Source: Atherinomorus stipes (lineage: Eukaryota; Chordata; Actinopteri; Atheriniformes; Atherinidae). From it: a DNA stretch of 64,000 nucleotides. The stretch spans positions 3,451,110 through 3,515,109 of the forward strand of contig JALJCO010001284.1 of assembly GCA_023101725.1 (NCBI GenBank), in the 5' to 3' direction. The notes beneath the pieces were generated by a model. That model was not told the DNA's origin and did no database searches. It was given only the letters and a program-made list of their open reading frames with translations. Positions 1 to 11,539 of the stretch are shown here, one piece after another (within the stretch, counting starts at the first letter, position 1; the number at the start of each line of letters is the position of its first letter). The translations under genes and the position numbers were made by a program.

Positions 1-178
1 CGCTTTGATCCAGCTTTTGATCCAGTATCACTTCAGTCTGGAATGAAAACTTAAGTATGTTTGGAGTTTATCCGATTTAAACAGTATAACAGAGCAGAAA
101 CGGCTGATGTTAAAATGGCCCGGAAGAGGAAGTGCCCAAATACCGGGAAGTTCTGGTAAGCGTGATAATCCCCTATAG
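1..178 (+). mobile_element. Foldback DNA element, right end (cut by window edge)
   Basis: The first ~176 bases match 4034-4211 closely (GATCCAGCTTTTGATCCAGT, AACAGAGCAGAAACGGCTG, GCGTGATAATCCCCTAT). This is therefore the right arm of a second copy of the large foldback element at 3070-4213. Sequence identity ends just after CCCCTAT, which marks the terminus. The rest lies outside the window. Confidence 0.75.
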
Positions 179-223
179 TACAATAGTTTGTAATCTCGAT
201 GTATCAGTCACAATGCACCTTAT

Positions 224-718
224 TTAAAGGAACTAGAGGCAAGATTAAGAAATGAAACTCGCGACTGCCGCGACTGGTGCTTCAGGTAACTGCAGCCACG
301 AGCCAAGCCGTCACAGAAGCGTGCACAAACTGAAGCTATAATGTTGTTTACTACGCTCTTTCTTCGTAGTTACACTTTTGAGTGGTCTTTCAGTTGATCT
401 GGATCGTTTGCTGACAGCAGAAGAATCCATAACTATCACATACAGTGTTTGAATTTACCGCGACTGTCTTCTTCCTGTATCAAAACTGCCGGGGATGCGG
501 ATGTAGCGTCATTTGACGTCACATCCGCAGGGTAGCGTGGGAAATTCAGCCACCGAATTGCAGCGCATTTTGCAGCACACAGCCTGTTCAAGGCAACGGA
601 GAGAAACGTGGGTGGGCTCGTTCTTTTTGGTTTTTAGCGCTTCATCACCCATTGGCATTACAAAAAATGGACATGCATGTTTGTTTGTTTTTTAAAGTCC
701 TGCCTCTAGTCCCTTTAA
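224..718. mobile_element. TTAA-flanked MITE (AGGRACTAGAGGCA family), copy 1
   Basis: The element is bounded on both sides by TTAA. Its terminal inverted repeats are AGGAACTAGAGGCA at the left and TGCCTCTAGTCCCT at the right. The TTAA ends are typical of piggyBac-mobilised elements, though no transposase is present. The interior is CpG-rich and carries a perfect CRE palindrome TGACGTCA at 514-521. A related, rearranged copy lies in the opposite orientation at 27667-28243. An open frame at 513-695 is matched in copy 2, but nucleotide relatedness explains that. Confidence 0.75.
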
Positions 719-954
719 GTTGCTATGCATTTGCAAAATTAAATAATTTGGTTTGATATCTTTGAGAAAATGTTGAGGCTTGCTGATAGTTTTTCAGTGG
801 AAATTTTTTTTTTCTTAATTTAAAGAGTAAAAAGTCTCTTTGGTTTTGTTGATAGTACTGATGTCATTATTAGGTATGTATGTGTGCTATCGGTTATCAG
901 TTACAAGTTATCGGTGTCGGCTTTTAGGAGCTGGAATTTATCGGTTATCGGTGT

Positions 955-1872
955 TTAAAGGACTCATCACCTGGAAATCCCTCTTTTTTCATGTTTTTTT
1001 AAAACATGTATATTGGAATAGGACCTCAGTTATAACGTGCCAGAAACTCCAGAGAGTGAAAGTGACTTTGTTTTCGAGTGCGGGCTCTCTCCTCTCACCA
1101 GAATCGGCCACAAGAGTGCGCTCTCCACAGTTCGCGATTTGGATTTTTTTCTCCGAATGACGTGAACTAGAGAGGCTGTGAGCTGCTAAGCTAGCCTCTT
1201 TAGCACCACCTGAAAGCAGCGGGTGGTGACCAACTTTGTCAGAGAGGATGACGACAACAAGGAGGAGGAGGAGGAGGAGGGAATTGCCGTGCTGAGTTGC
1301 CTCTGCAGAAATACAGTACATGTTTTCAGTGCTTTAACTGAAAGGGGACAGCACTACCAGGGAACAGTGGATTATATTTGTTCAGTGAGGATGTGCAGTC
1401 GGAAAGTGTTGCTGCTTGTGTAACTTATTATCTTTTGTGTCAGAGACCAGTAAACGATGCTAGACAAACGGACAAGCTACTAATGTAGCTACAAAAGCTA
1501 ACACTGTTTGGTTAACTTCACGTCAGACGTCCGCTCCTTATATTCATCAGAGTCCAGCCCTTTTACTCCGCGGATCCTCTCTATCAACCGTACCGTTACG
1601 TTTTCATCATGTTTTTCTCTGTTGGGACATCATTTCCTTGACTTGGTCTGTCCCGATAAAACTTTGTTTTGACTTTGACGCTTGCCTCGTGAACACGCTT
1701 ACAGGCAGGTCTAATTCTTGTGCGTATTGTCGCGACAAACAAAAGTTGGGGATAAAAAGAGGTTAAAATGAGCTCATTAAATTTTCGTCCCACCAAACTA
1801 TAATTAAAAATTCATTTGAAGATAATTTAAGAAGGATTATGTATGTAAAACACAAGGTTATGACACCTTTAA
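955..1872. mobile_element. TTAA-flanked MITE (second family), full length
   Basis: TTAA lies at 955-958 and 1869-1872. The terminal inverted repeats are imperfect: AGGACTCATCACC at the left, and GGTTATGACACCT at the right (inverted AGGTGTCATAACC). The 1480-1870 part matches 57387-57787 in inverted orientation. A GGA-repeat tract near 1259-1280 lies inside. Open frames on both strands are short and look incidental. Confidence 0.65.
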
Positions 1873-1894
1873 AAAAGGCTTTTGTGCATCCCTA

Positions 1895-2260
1895 ATAAAA
1901 ATAATCATGATTAATTCAGAGTGCCAATTCAATGCACGAGCATTTTAAATTTAGCCCACCGAATGACTGGGCAGTGGGTGGCGGTAACGCACCTAAAGCT
2001 GTTTGCCAACTGCCAATAAACACCAGAAGAAGAAGAAGAAGAAGACGCGTCAATGAGTCACTGTACAGAACTTCATAGGCTGTGTTGGAACAGGGTTACA
2101 TGGAAAACTTACAGTAAAGGACTGCGGCCCTTGGGGACCATTGTTCCCCATGACTGCTTTAGCAGATATGAGATTAAAATGTGATTAATTACTGTAGGTG
2201 AATTAATTACAAATCCTGTAATTAATAAGATACATTTTTTGAATCGCCTGACAGCCCTAG
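1895..2260. mobile_element. hAT-type MITE end plus common teleost GAA-tailed repeat
   Basis: The segment carries GCGGTAACGCACCTAAAGCT...CCAATAAACACC followed by (AGA)n, a sequence seen repeatedly in teleost genomes. It ends with repeated ATTAATTA motifs and GACAGCCCTAG, which resembles the right end of a hAT MITE starting TAGGGCTGTC. I cannot find a matching left end, so it is likely truncated or composite. A GTGCATCCCTA motif at 1884-1894 resembles another hAT terminus. Confidence 0.5.
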
Positions 2261-3069
2261 TAATAATGGATGAATAATATGAATAAATACTTAATTAATC
2301 AGGATATTAGCCTCTACATTTGACCCATCTCTAGATTCACCAAAGCAGTGGTTCCATGGGCATAATTGCCCAGACTCACCACAGGAAGACATAACGTCAG
2401 CGTGAGGACCTCTACCAGCTTTGTTGACAGGGAGGCTAGCTTCATGGCAGTTTTTAAGTTACTTTTCCAGTTTTATAATGAACAGTTATGGCTATGCCTT
2501 TGTGTTGTATTGCAGGTTAATGTTTAAAAGCTTGTAAGTACAGCATTAGTTTATTTTAGTTTCCTACAGATCCTGAGTTACATTAGAAGTGGGTAAAGCT
2601 GGTTGGACTCACTGCTGACCAGTGGGAGCCCACCTGCATGTTGCTGCTGGTAATGTAATGTTCCTCTGTCTGCAGCTATTCTGTTTGCTGGAGCTTCAGC
2701 TATGGACATATTGAGACTTCTGCAGTAATTTCTGCTGGAACATTCTTCCTCCACCAGCAGCATGTGTTACACAGAGCAGTGATGCAGTTCTGGATAGAGA
2801 GAGAGAGAGAGAAGGGTGTTCCCCGGTCATCACAGGACTTCTCCAGCCGCTTCCAAAGATGCGTTGAGGGCTTGACATTAACACCCGCCAAATGCTTGTG
2901 AATTTCAGCAGTGGTGGGTTACACGGCCACTCCAACTAGTTTGGCGGGTTGAATTCTATTTTCATTTTAATTGTAGTTTTCTGAAATGATAATAAACAAA
3001 CTTAAATGTTAGACTAAAAGACTATAACTCCCATGAGCACTGCCTGCGCACAGTGTTTGCTCATTGGCC
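2261..3069. other. No gene recognised
   Basis: This is AT-rich unique-looking sequence with a short (GA)n tract near 2798-2812. A fragment reading ACTATAACTCCCATGAG near 3019-3036 is reminiscent of common fish MITE interiors. Minus-strand open frames of 60-79 codons here have no recognisable similarity. Confidence 0.5.
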
Positions 3070-4213
3070 CAATAGGGGATTATCACGCTTCCGCGTTCCG
3101 GTTTCAGGAAGTTGAAACATTTGGCACTTCCTCTTCCGGGCCATGTTAACGACAGCCGTTTCTGCTCTGTTATACTGTTTAAATCGGATAAACTCCAAAC
3201 ATATTTAAGTTTTCATTCTAGACTGAAGTGATACTGGATCAAAAGCTGGATCAAAGCGATCGATTTGCCGCGGTGAAGGGCCGAACTTTATAATAAAACA
3301 CACGTTTGTTTGTCGCTGGTGGGGCACAACACAGCATGCTAGCATTAGCCAGCTAGCGTTTACCGACGTGCTTAACATTGTGCGTCTTAAAACACACAAA
3401 CATCTAAAAAAATCGGATCTGTACCTCCCCGTTTCCAGTGGAACAACTGGGGACTGCCAAGAAAGGAGACGTTTTCAGATGATTGTGTGTTTTCAGCCGC
3501 ACAAAGTTAGGCACGTCATCAAGCTAGCTAATGCTAACCTGCTAACAATAGTCCGCCAGCTACTACTCTGTTAAACTTTGTAAATCGGATAAACGCCAAT
3601 GCCAAGTTTTCATTCCAGACTGAAGTGATGCTGAGGAAGAAGTGGATTAAAACGACCGATTCGCCGCGGTGAAGGACCGAACTTTATAATAAAACGACAC
3701 ACGTTTGTTTGTGGCCGGCAGACTGCGCAGTCGTGTTAGCAGGTTAGCATTAGCCAGCTCGATAGCGTGCCTAACTTTGTGCGGCTGAAAACACACAATC
3801 ATCTGAAAGCGTCTCCTTTCTTGGCAGTCCCCAGTTGTTCCACTGGAAACGGGGGGGGGGTACAGACCCGATTTTCAGATGTTTGTGTGTTTTAAGACGC
3901 ACAATGTCAAGCACGTCAGTAAACGTTAGCTGGCTAATGCTAGCATGCTGTGAAGTGCCGGTGTTGTGCCCCACCGGGGACAAACAAACGTGTGTTTTAT
4001 TATAAAGTTCGGTCCTTCACCGCGGTAAATCGATCGCTTTGATCCAGCTTTTGATCCAGTATATCACTTCAGTCTAGAATGAAAACTTAAGTATGTTTGG
4101 AGTTTATCCGATTTAAACAGTATAACAGAGCAGAAACGGCTGTCGTTAACATGGCCCGGAAGAGGAAGTGTCAAAAGCCGGGAACTTCCGGTAAGCGTGA
4201 TAATCCCCTATTG
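3070..4213. mobile_element. Large foldback (long-inverted-repeat) DNA element
   Basis: The left arm (about 3070-3550) and the right arm (about 3735-4213) are inverted copies of each other over roughly 480 bases. The left terminus is CAATAGGGGATTATCACGCT and the right terminus is AGCGTGATAATCCCCTATTG. The ~185-base loop holds a further diverged direct copy of the arm interior (ATCGGATAAACGCCAA, CCGCGGTGAAGGACCGAAC). A partial second copy opens the window. No transposase is present and I see no target-site duplication, so the superfamily is not assigned. Confidence 0.8.
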
Positions 4214-5382
4214 TGGCTGACGTCACTAGAGGCGGTTCCTGTGGAGAGCGCAGTTGTGAAGCGGAGCACTACTAGCCGAGCTCGGCTTTCCAAAGGGGAC
4301 TCCTAACTTTCCTTCTGCATCTTCACAGTTCTAGCTGCAGCGCTTAGTTCATGTTCAACATGAGAAAGCACGAGTTGTCTGAATGTGGCTCAGAGTTGGA
4401 CTGTGAAGCAGCAGTCTTTTCTGTTTTTAGTTTTCTCCCAAATGTGTCAAATCCAGATCCCTCATACAGCAGCTGTTTTAACGCTGGTTGTGGGCAGTGA
4501 TGATGAAGATTTAACGTGTCATTTTAACATCATAACTAACAAAGATTAAGGGATTTTTTGCTGGTTTTCTTCACTGGGAGACGTGGTCTACCTGTGTGAC
4601 GAGGCTGAGCCATGCCCAAAATGATTGCTGCAGGCCGGCGGAGATCCGCCCAAGCTCCGGTGTGCTCATAGAGCTGAACACATCAATGCAAGTTTGGGAT
4701 GTAAACATCCTGAATGTGCATGGCAGCATGTTTTATAAACCATTCCAAAAGATGCAGCAATGTATTCACAAAGCTGTAGCATCCACTATTACTGAGGAGT
4801 GAACACATGATGGATCCAATGTGAGCGCTTTGAGTGTCCAGCAGCAAAAGCACGATATATATCAAATCCATTATTATTATTATTATTATTATTAACCAGA
4901 CAGCGACTGTAGGATGAAGGCTGTGGGGGTTAAAATATTTAGCGGTCTCTTTTGTTTTTATTTTTTCTTCTCTGTAGTTGCCTATTTAGTCTACTGCAGT
5001 AAATAAATACTGAAACAGACGGGGATTCTTTTCAGATTTTTCCAGTTCAGTTTTTACTCCCCTGCACCATTTTTAAAATGCAAAAAGAAACCACTTTTTT
5101 TTTTTATTACTTTGTACAGTACGCTGCATATTTTCATATAAAAGGAGCATTACACAGAACCCTATCAGAGCTGAATGATTGATAATGACCTGGAGTGTTA
5201 AACATTTTATGTAGCCTTCATGTGAATGTGTACAAGAGTCATTTACGTTTAAAAAGTTTGTAAATCTAGTTTAAGTAAACTTTAGCAGGCCATAGTCGGC
5301 TTTAATCCTATTAAACATCTTTTCTCAACAACAAAACTGTGGCTAGTGAAAATGTTGAGTGGCTAGTAACTTTGGAAAACCA
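4214..5382. other. No gene recognised; (ATT)n microsatellite
   Basis: The segment opens with a CRE palindrome TGACGTCA at 4218-4225, immediately beyond the foldback element. It contains (ATT)8 at 4870-4894 and several T-runs. No exon-like frame is visible. Confidence 0.5.
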
Positions 5383-5390
5383 CTGGCCAC

Positions 5391-6988
5391 TAGGGGAGGG
5401 CAATATTGTATCGTTTGTGATAATACCGGTAGTTTTTTTGACACCGGTAGAAAATCTAATACCGTGATAACACATGATCACACATTTTCGGCCTGATGAC
5501 GTCATTCAGTCACACTTCAACCCTGCAGCATCTGTTTCCCCATCATTGACTCAGTTGTCATGGCTATATTGTTCGTGCCACACAATCCCGGGAAATCATT
5601 TTACATGGACATCAAAATTTGTTAACGGAAGCTGCATTGCTGCCTCACCGAGAGGATAAGCTGTCAGAAATCTGCGCTGCACGTGAACGCAGCGGCGACG
5701 GGGAGAGAGGCAGAGCCTACAGGCAGGTAAACTTCTCCAGCATCTGACAAGCTGATTACGTGTGGAGTCCAGGAGGACGGACATTAGGGCTGGACAATCA
5801 ATCAAATTTTAATCGTGATTTCAATTTTGCCTTCTCACAATCATAAAAACACTGTAATCGAAGAAAAACAATTAATCCTGAGGTGAACAGGCTGGTGGAG
5901 TAATAGGAAGCAAATCGCAGGGAGTATTGAACAGGAATGCATGAAGACCGAGTATTAATTTTTATTGCTATTATTATCTTAAATAATGTTTTTATTTTAC
6001 TCCTTTTCTTGTTTCTAATTCATCTCCGGCTTTATTTTTTTAAAGTTATATTTGAAGTTGAGTTTTGATGGTTCAATAAACACTTTTTATAAAATCAACA
6101 AATAATCGTACATTAATCGTGATTTCGATATCAGTCAAAATAACCGTGATTATAATTTTTTTCATAATCGGCCAGCCCTAACGGACATCTGTGTGTTCTG
6201 CAGAATCACAGAACGGCCGGTACTCCAGGGTGGCCGGCGGCTGACTGGGTCTCGCTCAGTTCCAGCAGCGTTGCCGGTTTGTCCCGACCTTCGCCACACG
6301 TCAACTCTCACCAGCCTTTAACGTCACGTGTGAGATGCGGAGTGAGTCCGTGAGTGCGGGGATCCACGAGAAAACAAATGATTAAAACGGCCGTGATTTG
6401 CTCCGGAGGCCACGCTGGACACAGGCTGGGTGGGAACTGACGGATGAAGCTACTAAATGCCACTAAATGTTTAGCTACAAGGCAGCTAGCAGCACCACTG
6501 CAGCACAAGTTCATGTTAACGTCAGCAGCATCCAAGAAGTGAGTGGAGCTACATGTGAAGATGATGGACAGAGATGAGCTGCTGGACGTTCCACATACAT
6601 GAATGGTTAGTAAGATAAAGGAGGAAATAGAACTAGCTTACTTGCGTGGGCTGATGTTTGTAAATGTCAAGTTGCATTTTACATCTATACCTAGTTTGTG
6701 TTGCTCAGTATGTAAAAAATGAAATAATGATTAAATTAGTTAAAATGGCTAAACTTGAAGCATTTTATATGTAAAATGCCACATGCAGCAGTAATATTAA
6801 CGCATATGTGTAATAATGTTAATAAACCATGGAACTGTAGAGGCTTTATTAAAAGTGGGTATGAGTGAAAGAATTTTACAGAAGCTCTGACTTCTCAATA
6901 AGACATCAATATCGTCTGTGATATCGTCATCGAGGTATTTTGGAAAATATATCGTGATATCATTTTTTGGCAATATCGCCCACCCCTA
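5391..6988. mobile_element. hAT MITE, copy 1, with nested hAT MITE
   Basis: The element starts TAGGGGAGGGC and ends GCCCACCCCTA, and is flanked by a perfect 8-bp target-site duplication CTGGCCAC (5383-5390 and 6989-6996), the hallmark of hAT transposition. The interior matches the 1195-bp copy at 37424-38618 in inverted orientation, apart from a 396-bp insertion at 5785-6180. An open frame on the minus strand (6308-6535, MDAADVNMN start) is conserved in the second copy but has no recognised domain. A CRE palindrome lies at 5497-5504. Confidence 0.9.
5785..6180. mobile_element. hAT MITE nested in the 5391-6988 element
   Basis: The termini are TAGGGCTGGAC and CGGCCAGCCCTA. The insertion is flanked by a perfect 8-bp duplication ACGGACAT (5777-5784 and 6181-6188). 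The corresponding site in the empty copy near 38220 reads AGACATCTGTG on the same sense, confirming the insertion point. A related copy lies at 61326-61712. Confidence 0.9.
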
Positions 6989-6996
6989 CTGGCCAC

Positions 6997-9900
6997 AGTG
7001 GCTGGTGAGCAAAAAAGTTAATGTCAAGCCCTGGATGCGTTCATTCCTCCATCCTCATTTTGATAAATGGGAACAACTTAAAGTTCGGCTGCAACCATGA
7101 AAGTTATTATCTTCTCATTTTTAAAGGCTGTTGTGTGTTAGCCACGGCTGCTGTGGTGATTGTTTGCCTCTACTGTCACTCCCTGACTGAGTCGGACTGC
7201 TAAGCAGGAAATCTGTTCGGTGCGGGTCTAAGCCCGCTCGGTATAGTTCTAAGTCTGCTTGGTATGGTTCTTACAGGTTAGAATTGTGCTGAGTGGACTT
7301 AAAACTGAGAGAAGCAAACTTACAATTGTAATTCAGCTCCTTACAGTTCCAAGTTCACTCAGTACGGCTCTAACCTGTGAGGTCTAATGACTCCTTAATC
7401 CTCAGCATCATCACACTCTGGCTGATAATTCCACCACACAAACCAGTTGCAAGCTAGCTGTTCTGGAACCATCATCCATGTTTTCCACCGCTTCTATGCT
7501 TGTAGAACGTTCAGCTGACCGTGAACATGTAGCGGCAGCCCCTTCCATAATTTTGGGGTCATCACACAGAAGGCTCCAGTAATTCATTTGAGCTGGATTC
7601 GGCCGGAACGCGGGAAACGGCAGCACCTACCGTGGAGCTGCGCATATTCGCAGGGCTATAACATACTGTAGCTCTAGTTAATCTAAACTGGCCATTTTCA
7701 CCTTTGTTAGAAGGCCAATTTCATTGGCTACCAAAATCAGAGACCCACATGGGCCTGATCAATAGAAGCAAATCTTTATGAGGCATCAACTTATACACGT
7801 CTGTGTGCATTGGCATTCCAAACTGGGAGTGCTTGTTTAATCACATGAGCTGTCCCTGGTTAAAATCTAAACAGAAATTGATGGGAAACGTCTGTTTTGT
7901 AGGCAGGAAAGTGTGGAAAACACGCATACCCCAACAGCAATGGAGGGGTTACAGGTACATGGCACTGGCTACCTAAACAAACGTGTAGCTTTTAGTTCGA
8001 CAAGTGAATTTTTCGAACAGTGAAAAATTGACATTATGTAGTTATTTTCACAGTATGGGCTATTTTTTATAAGAATATGTTTGATTACTTAAGTCGGAAG
8101 ACTCAGAAGGAGTATAAGTGAAAATTTTACTCATAATATTGCTTCAAGACCACTTCAAAACTAGAGTCACAGTTTTTTTTTTTATGTTTTACCATACTGC
8201 TATATCTTTATTATTTACGTTTTGGTGCTTGTTGTGTCATTAGAATGAACTAGGTGGTTAAATTGTGGAGAATCGAAGCTTTCTAACTATGTATAACATA
8301 TTAATAGTGGCAAAAGTTTAACCATGGTTATTTTTATGCTGTTGTGTTGATTGGGAATACACACAACTGGTGGGTTTAAAAATGTCAAAGAGCTTAGCAT
8401 AGCTTGGTTTATTTGGAACTTACTTTACTTCATTTACTTAAATTATCACTGTGCTATAACTTTTTTTTTTCTTTGCTGATCACAGGACAGTTTCATTTAC
8501 TTTACTGTACCGTTTTAGAGTCTGGATGACAATAAAGAGCATCCATTCCACTGACTGCTTCTTGATAACTTTTCTGTTCTTCATTTGAGACAAAAGAAAG
8601 TAGAACAGGTGGCGTTAAAACGTTACATTTTGCAGAATAAGAGCAAATGTTTCTGTCAGGTAGACGCCTGCAGGGTGACTTCTACCCATTGCGGTACCTC
8701 TGCATTGTCTAAGCCAGATTTCCAGAATATAAACCTGGATCTGCAGTCAGACGTAGGACTTTTAGCATGTTTTAAAAACTGATTTGCAATAAACAACATT
8801 GTGGATAGAGTTTTTTTTTTTTACCTTTAAATGAGCAACAAGGTGCTCAAAAATGGAATAGAGATATTGTAGGAAGCATTTTTTTTTCTTTTTATTATTT
8901 TATACTTGTCTTACACAATGTTCTTTTTTAATTTGTTTGTCCGTTTATTTATTTATTTGTTTGTTTGTTTGTTCAAATTCATTAGTCTTTCATTTTACAT
9001 ACTGGTCAGGATTTTACATCACAACTACTTGGTTAGGTTCAGGGAAAGACTGTAAGTTAAAATGAACTTTAAAAAAATAGAAGAAATGGATAATACTTAA
9101 AGGAAAAGTTAGAATTCAATGGAAACTTAATGAAGTAAAATATAGTAAAGAAAAAAGAAAGAAAGAAATTAAACTAAATTAAATTCCACTTTGTAAATTC
9201 AACAAGGTAAAATATTAAACAGTAATAGTGTTTCAGGTGTCTGCCGCATAAAAAACAAATGCTTAAGTTTTCCAGCTGCATTGATTTGTGACATCGAGGC
9301 ATCCTAAAAACACTGTGGCAGCAGCATCCCTCCATGCATGCAGATAAAATCTCCAAGCAACGGTAGCCGATACAAAAAAGAAACCTCAAGTTGCATTTTC
9401 CCTCAAAAATAGACATTTTTTCATTTTTTGCTACTTTCTACAACCTTTACTGAAGGAAATATATTAAGTGTCCTCTATGACTTTCCTCTAGTTGCACTCC
9501 ATCCTCCTCCATCTCTGTTCTCTCCTTCTTCCTCCACTCCCCTCCAGCTCACGTTCTCTTTATCCGAGCAGCACTTGTATTAGTATGGACCGAGTGAGCT
9601 GCTCCCTCTGCAGAGTAAGCTGGAGCCATTCATTACCACACTGCTGCTTCACTGCAGAGACACCGGCACCTACAGAGAGACTGGCACTGCACAACATGAC
9701 AGAGATCAGCCTGCCAGCATCACTTATTTCATGATCAATAATCCATATATCTCTGTCAGATTAGGCGCAACTCTGATATTATTAGTCCAGACTAATGACG
9801 TCATGGTGGAGATAACAGATCCCCAGCAGTGCAGCAACTGCTGCTCATGTCCCTTAAATTATTTTGCCCTTGTGGTGATTTATCTAATGTACTAACTACC

Positions 9901-10600
9901 AAAGCTCCCTATGATGATATGCTCGGCTCCCTCCTGTTCACTCTGTGCACCCATCATCATCGTCGCCATCATCATCAGCTGGATTACAAATCATGACAAG
10001 ATGTCATATCAGGACGATATCAGGAGTCTTCCAGTGTGCTGCTTAGAGAACAACCTGCTAAGCAGCATCTCTGCAAGAAGCTGAGTGAAGCTAATCTGTG
10101 TAGATCAGGTTAGCTGAGGAGGAGTTAGCATCAGAGAACACGTCATAGCATCCCATATTCTCCCGCCTGGTTATTAGACACTCATTGAAATACTTCTCTG
10201 CAACCATGGAGAAGAGTGTAAATGTGATACTGGAGGATATTACAAGTCTTTAAAACTTGACTACTTGATAGTACTGAAAATATTAATCCTAGAGTAGCAA
10301 ATGCTCAGTAAAAAAAAAAGAAAAAGGTCTGTTTTTTTATGTTAAAAACCAATCTCTTTCATGGTGTAACATAAGGAGGCTTTTTGTTTGTCCTTTGAAG
10401 TGACCAAATATGGTTCTTCACCCAATAAATGAAACAGAAAACTTTGAAACAACAGCAGAAAGGACATTTAAGGATTATTTTGACCACACTTTGCATTGAC
10501 AGATGGACAGATGGATTTTTTTAAAGGTAGAGACAAGGGTGCTGCTCTGACATCTTCTATGTAAGCTACAAAATAATTGTGCTCAGTGTGAGTGTGCACA
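6997..10600. other. Long stretch without recognised gene or element
   Basis: There is a diverged tandem motif (GCTCGGTATAGTTCTAAGTC-like, unit about 25 bp) at 7212-7275. A-/T-runs and TTTG/TTTA microsatellite tracts lie near 8930-8970. A unique-looking block at 9590-9830 carries a CRE palindrome TGACGTCA at 9796-9803. Open frames here are short and unconvincing. Confidence 0.5.
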
Positions 10601-10913
10601 AGCACCATTGCAAAATATCAAAGGGTTTATGTAAGCATGAAATAGGGCACTCAGTGTGAGTGTGCTTGATATAACTGAGACACACAATGAACTGAATTTC
10701 CTTGAAAATGATGTGAGGGCTGATGGGCTTCACAGAGCTCACACCAGGACAATAAACCAGATGTTAGACTGGACCCTCATCTGCCACGAAAAAAAAAAAA
10801 GATCAGATGCTGATGAATTTACTCAACTAAAGACTCACATCATACTGTTTCACTGGACCCCAGATCACAGGAGAGCTCTAGAAATGGTAAGAATGCAGCA
10901 CTTTTTTGGGCTA

Positions 10914-10937
10914 CATCATCATCATCATCATCATCAT
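10914..10937. repeat. (ATC)n microsatellite
   Basis: There are about eight consecutive CAT/ATC units, which create apparent poly-His and poly-Met frames on the two strands. Confidence 0.9.
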
Positions 10938-11034
10938 GTGTTTCTGTCTGCAAATATGATTCCAGAAAAGTAAAAACAAAAGAGTAAATAAAAGATCATG
11001 CAAAAATGAAACCATATGTAAACAGGATCCAGAA

Positions 11035-11490
11035 AAACTGCTGTCTAATCTGGACCAAAGCTCATTTAAAATGATCAGAGCCGAACTGGAAAACTGTTCT
11101 GTGATGAAATGGATGGATTTTTCTTTCTTTCTTTCTTTTTTTTTCCTTTTTTTGGAAAGCATGGACCTGCGTACCAAAGAAAAAAAAGCATCAAGCTTGT
11201 TTTCAGCGGACAGTTGACAAGTCTGCCATCTCTGCCATCGAGGTTGCATTAGTGTCTATGGTGTGGGCAGTTTCCACATCTGTGAAACTCCATCAATGCT
11301 GAAAAGTACATGAAGGTTTTAGAGCAAATTCTGCTCCAAACTAGGCAACGTTTCTCTCAGGAAAGACCTTGCAGATTTCAGCAAGACGATGCAGAACCAC
11401 TTACTAAATCCATCACAAAACAAAACAGTCCGGGTGCCGCCTGCCTGCAGACCAGACCAGTTTACCTCTGGTTCCCTGACACACTGGGGG
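11035..11490 (+). pseudogene. Decayed Tc1/mariner-like transposase fragment
   Basis: Conceptual translation in shifting plus-strand frames recovers a run of Tc1-like DDE transposase motifs in the right order. They are AELENCSVM, GKHG and KHQACFQRTVDK, then SINAEKYMKVLEQ, RPCRFQQDDAEP and VRVPPACRPDQF. The last pieces correspond to the catalytic-core QHDNAxPH and the PACSPDL region of the family. Frameshifts, a CTTT microsatellite near 11120-11150 and stops break it throughout. It is a dead remnant on the plus strand. Confidence 0.7.
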
Positions 11491-11500
11491 TCTACACAAA

Positions 11501-11534
11501 TACTACTACTACTACTACTACTACCACTACTGCT
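11501..11534. repeat. (ACT)n microsatellite
   Basis: About ten ACT units lie just beyond the transposase remnant, with one ACC interruption. Confidence 0.9.
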
Positions 11535-11539
11535 AATAA

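Noticed and set aside
513..695. Open frame GNSATELQRILQHTACSRQRRETWV shared with 27579-27881
   Set aside because: The peptides match because the two TTAA MITE copies match at the nucleotide level. There is no independent evidence of translation.
6308..6535. Open frame MDAADVNMN... conserved between the two hAT MITE copies
   Set aside because: Conservation follows from shared ancestry of the elements. The frame has no recognised domain and lies in an element without transposase.
10911..11249. 112-codon minus-strand frame ending in poly-Met
   Set aside because: Produced by the (ATC)n microsatellite and a CTTT tract within a dead transposase.
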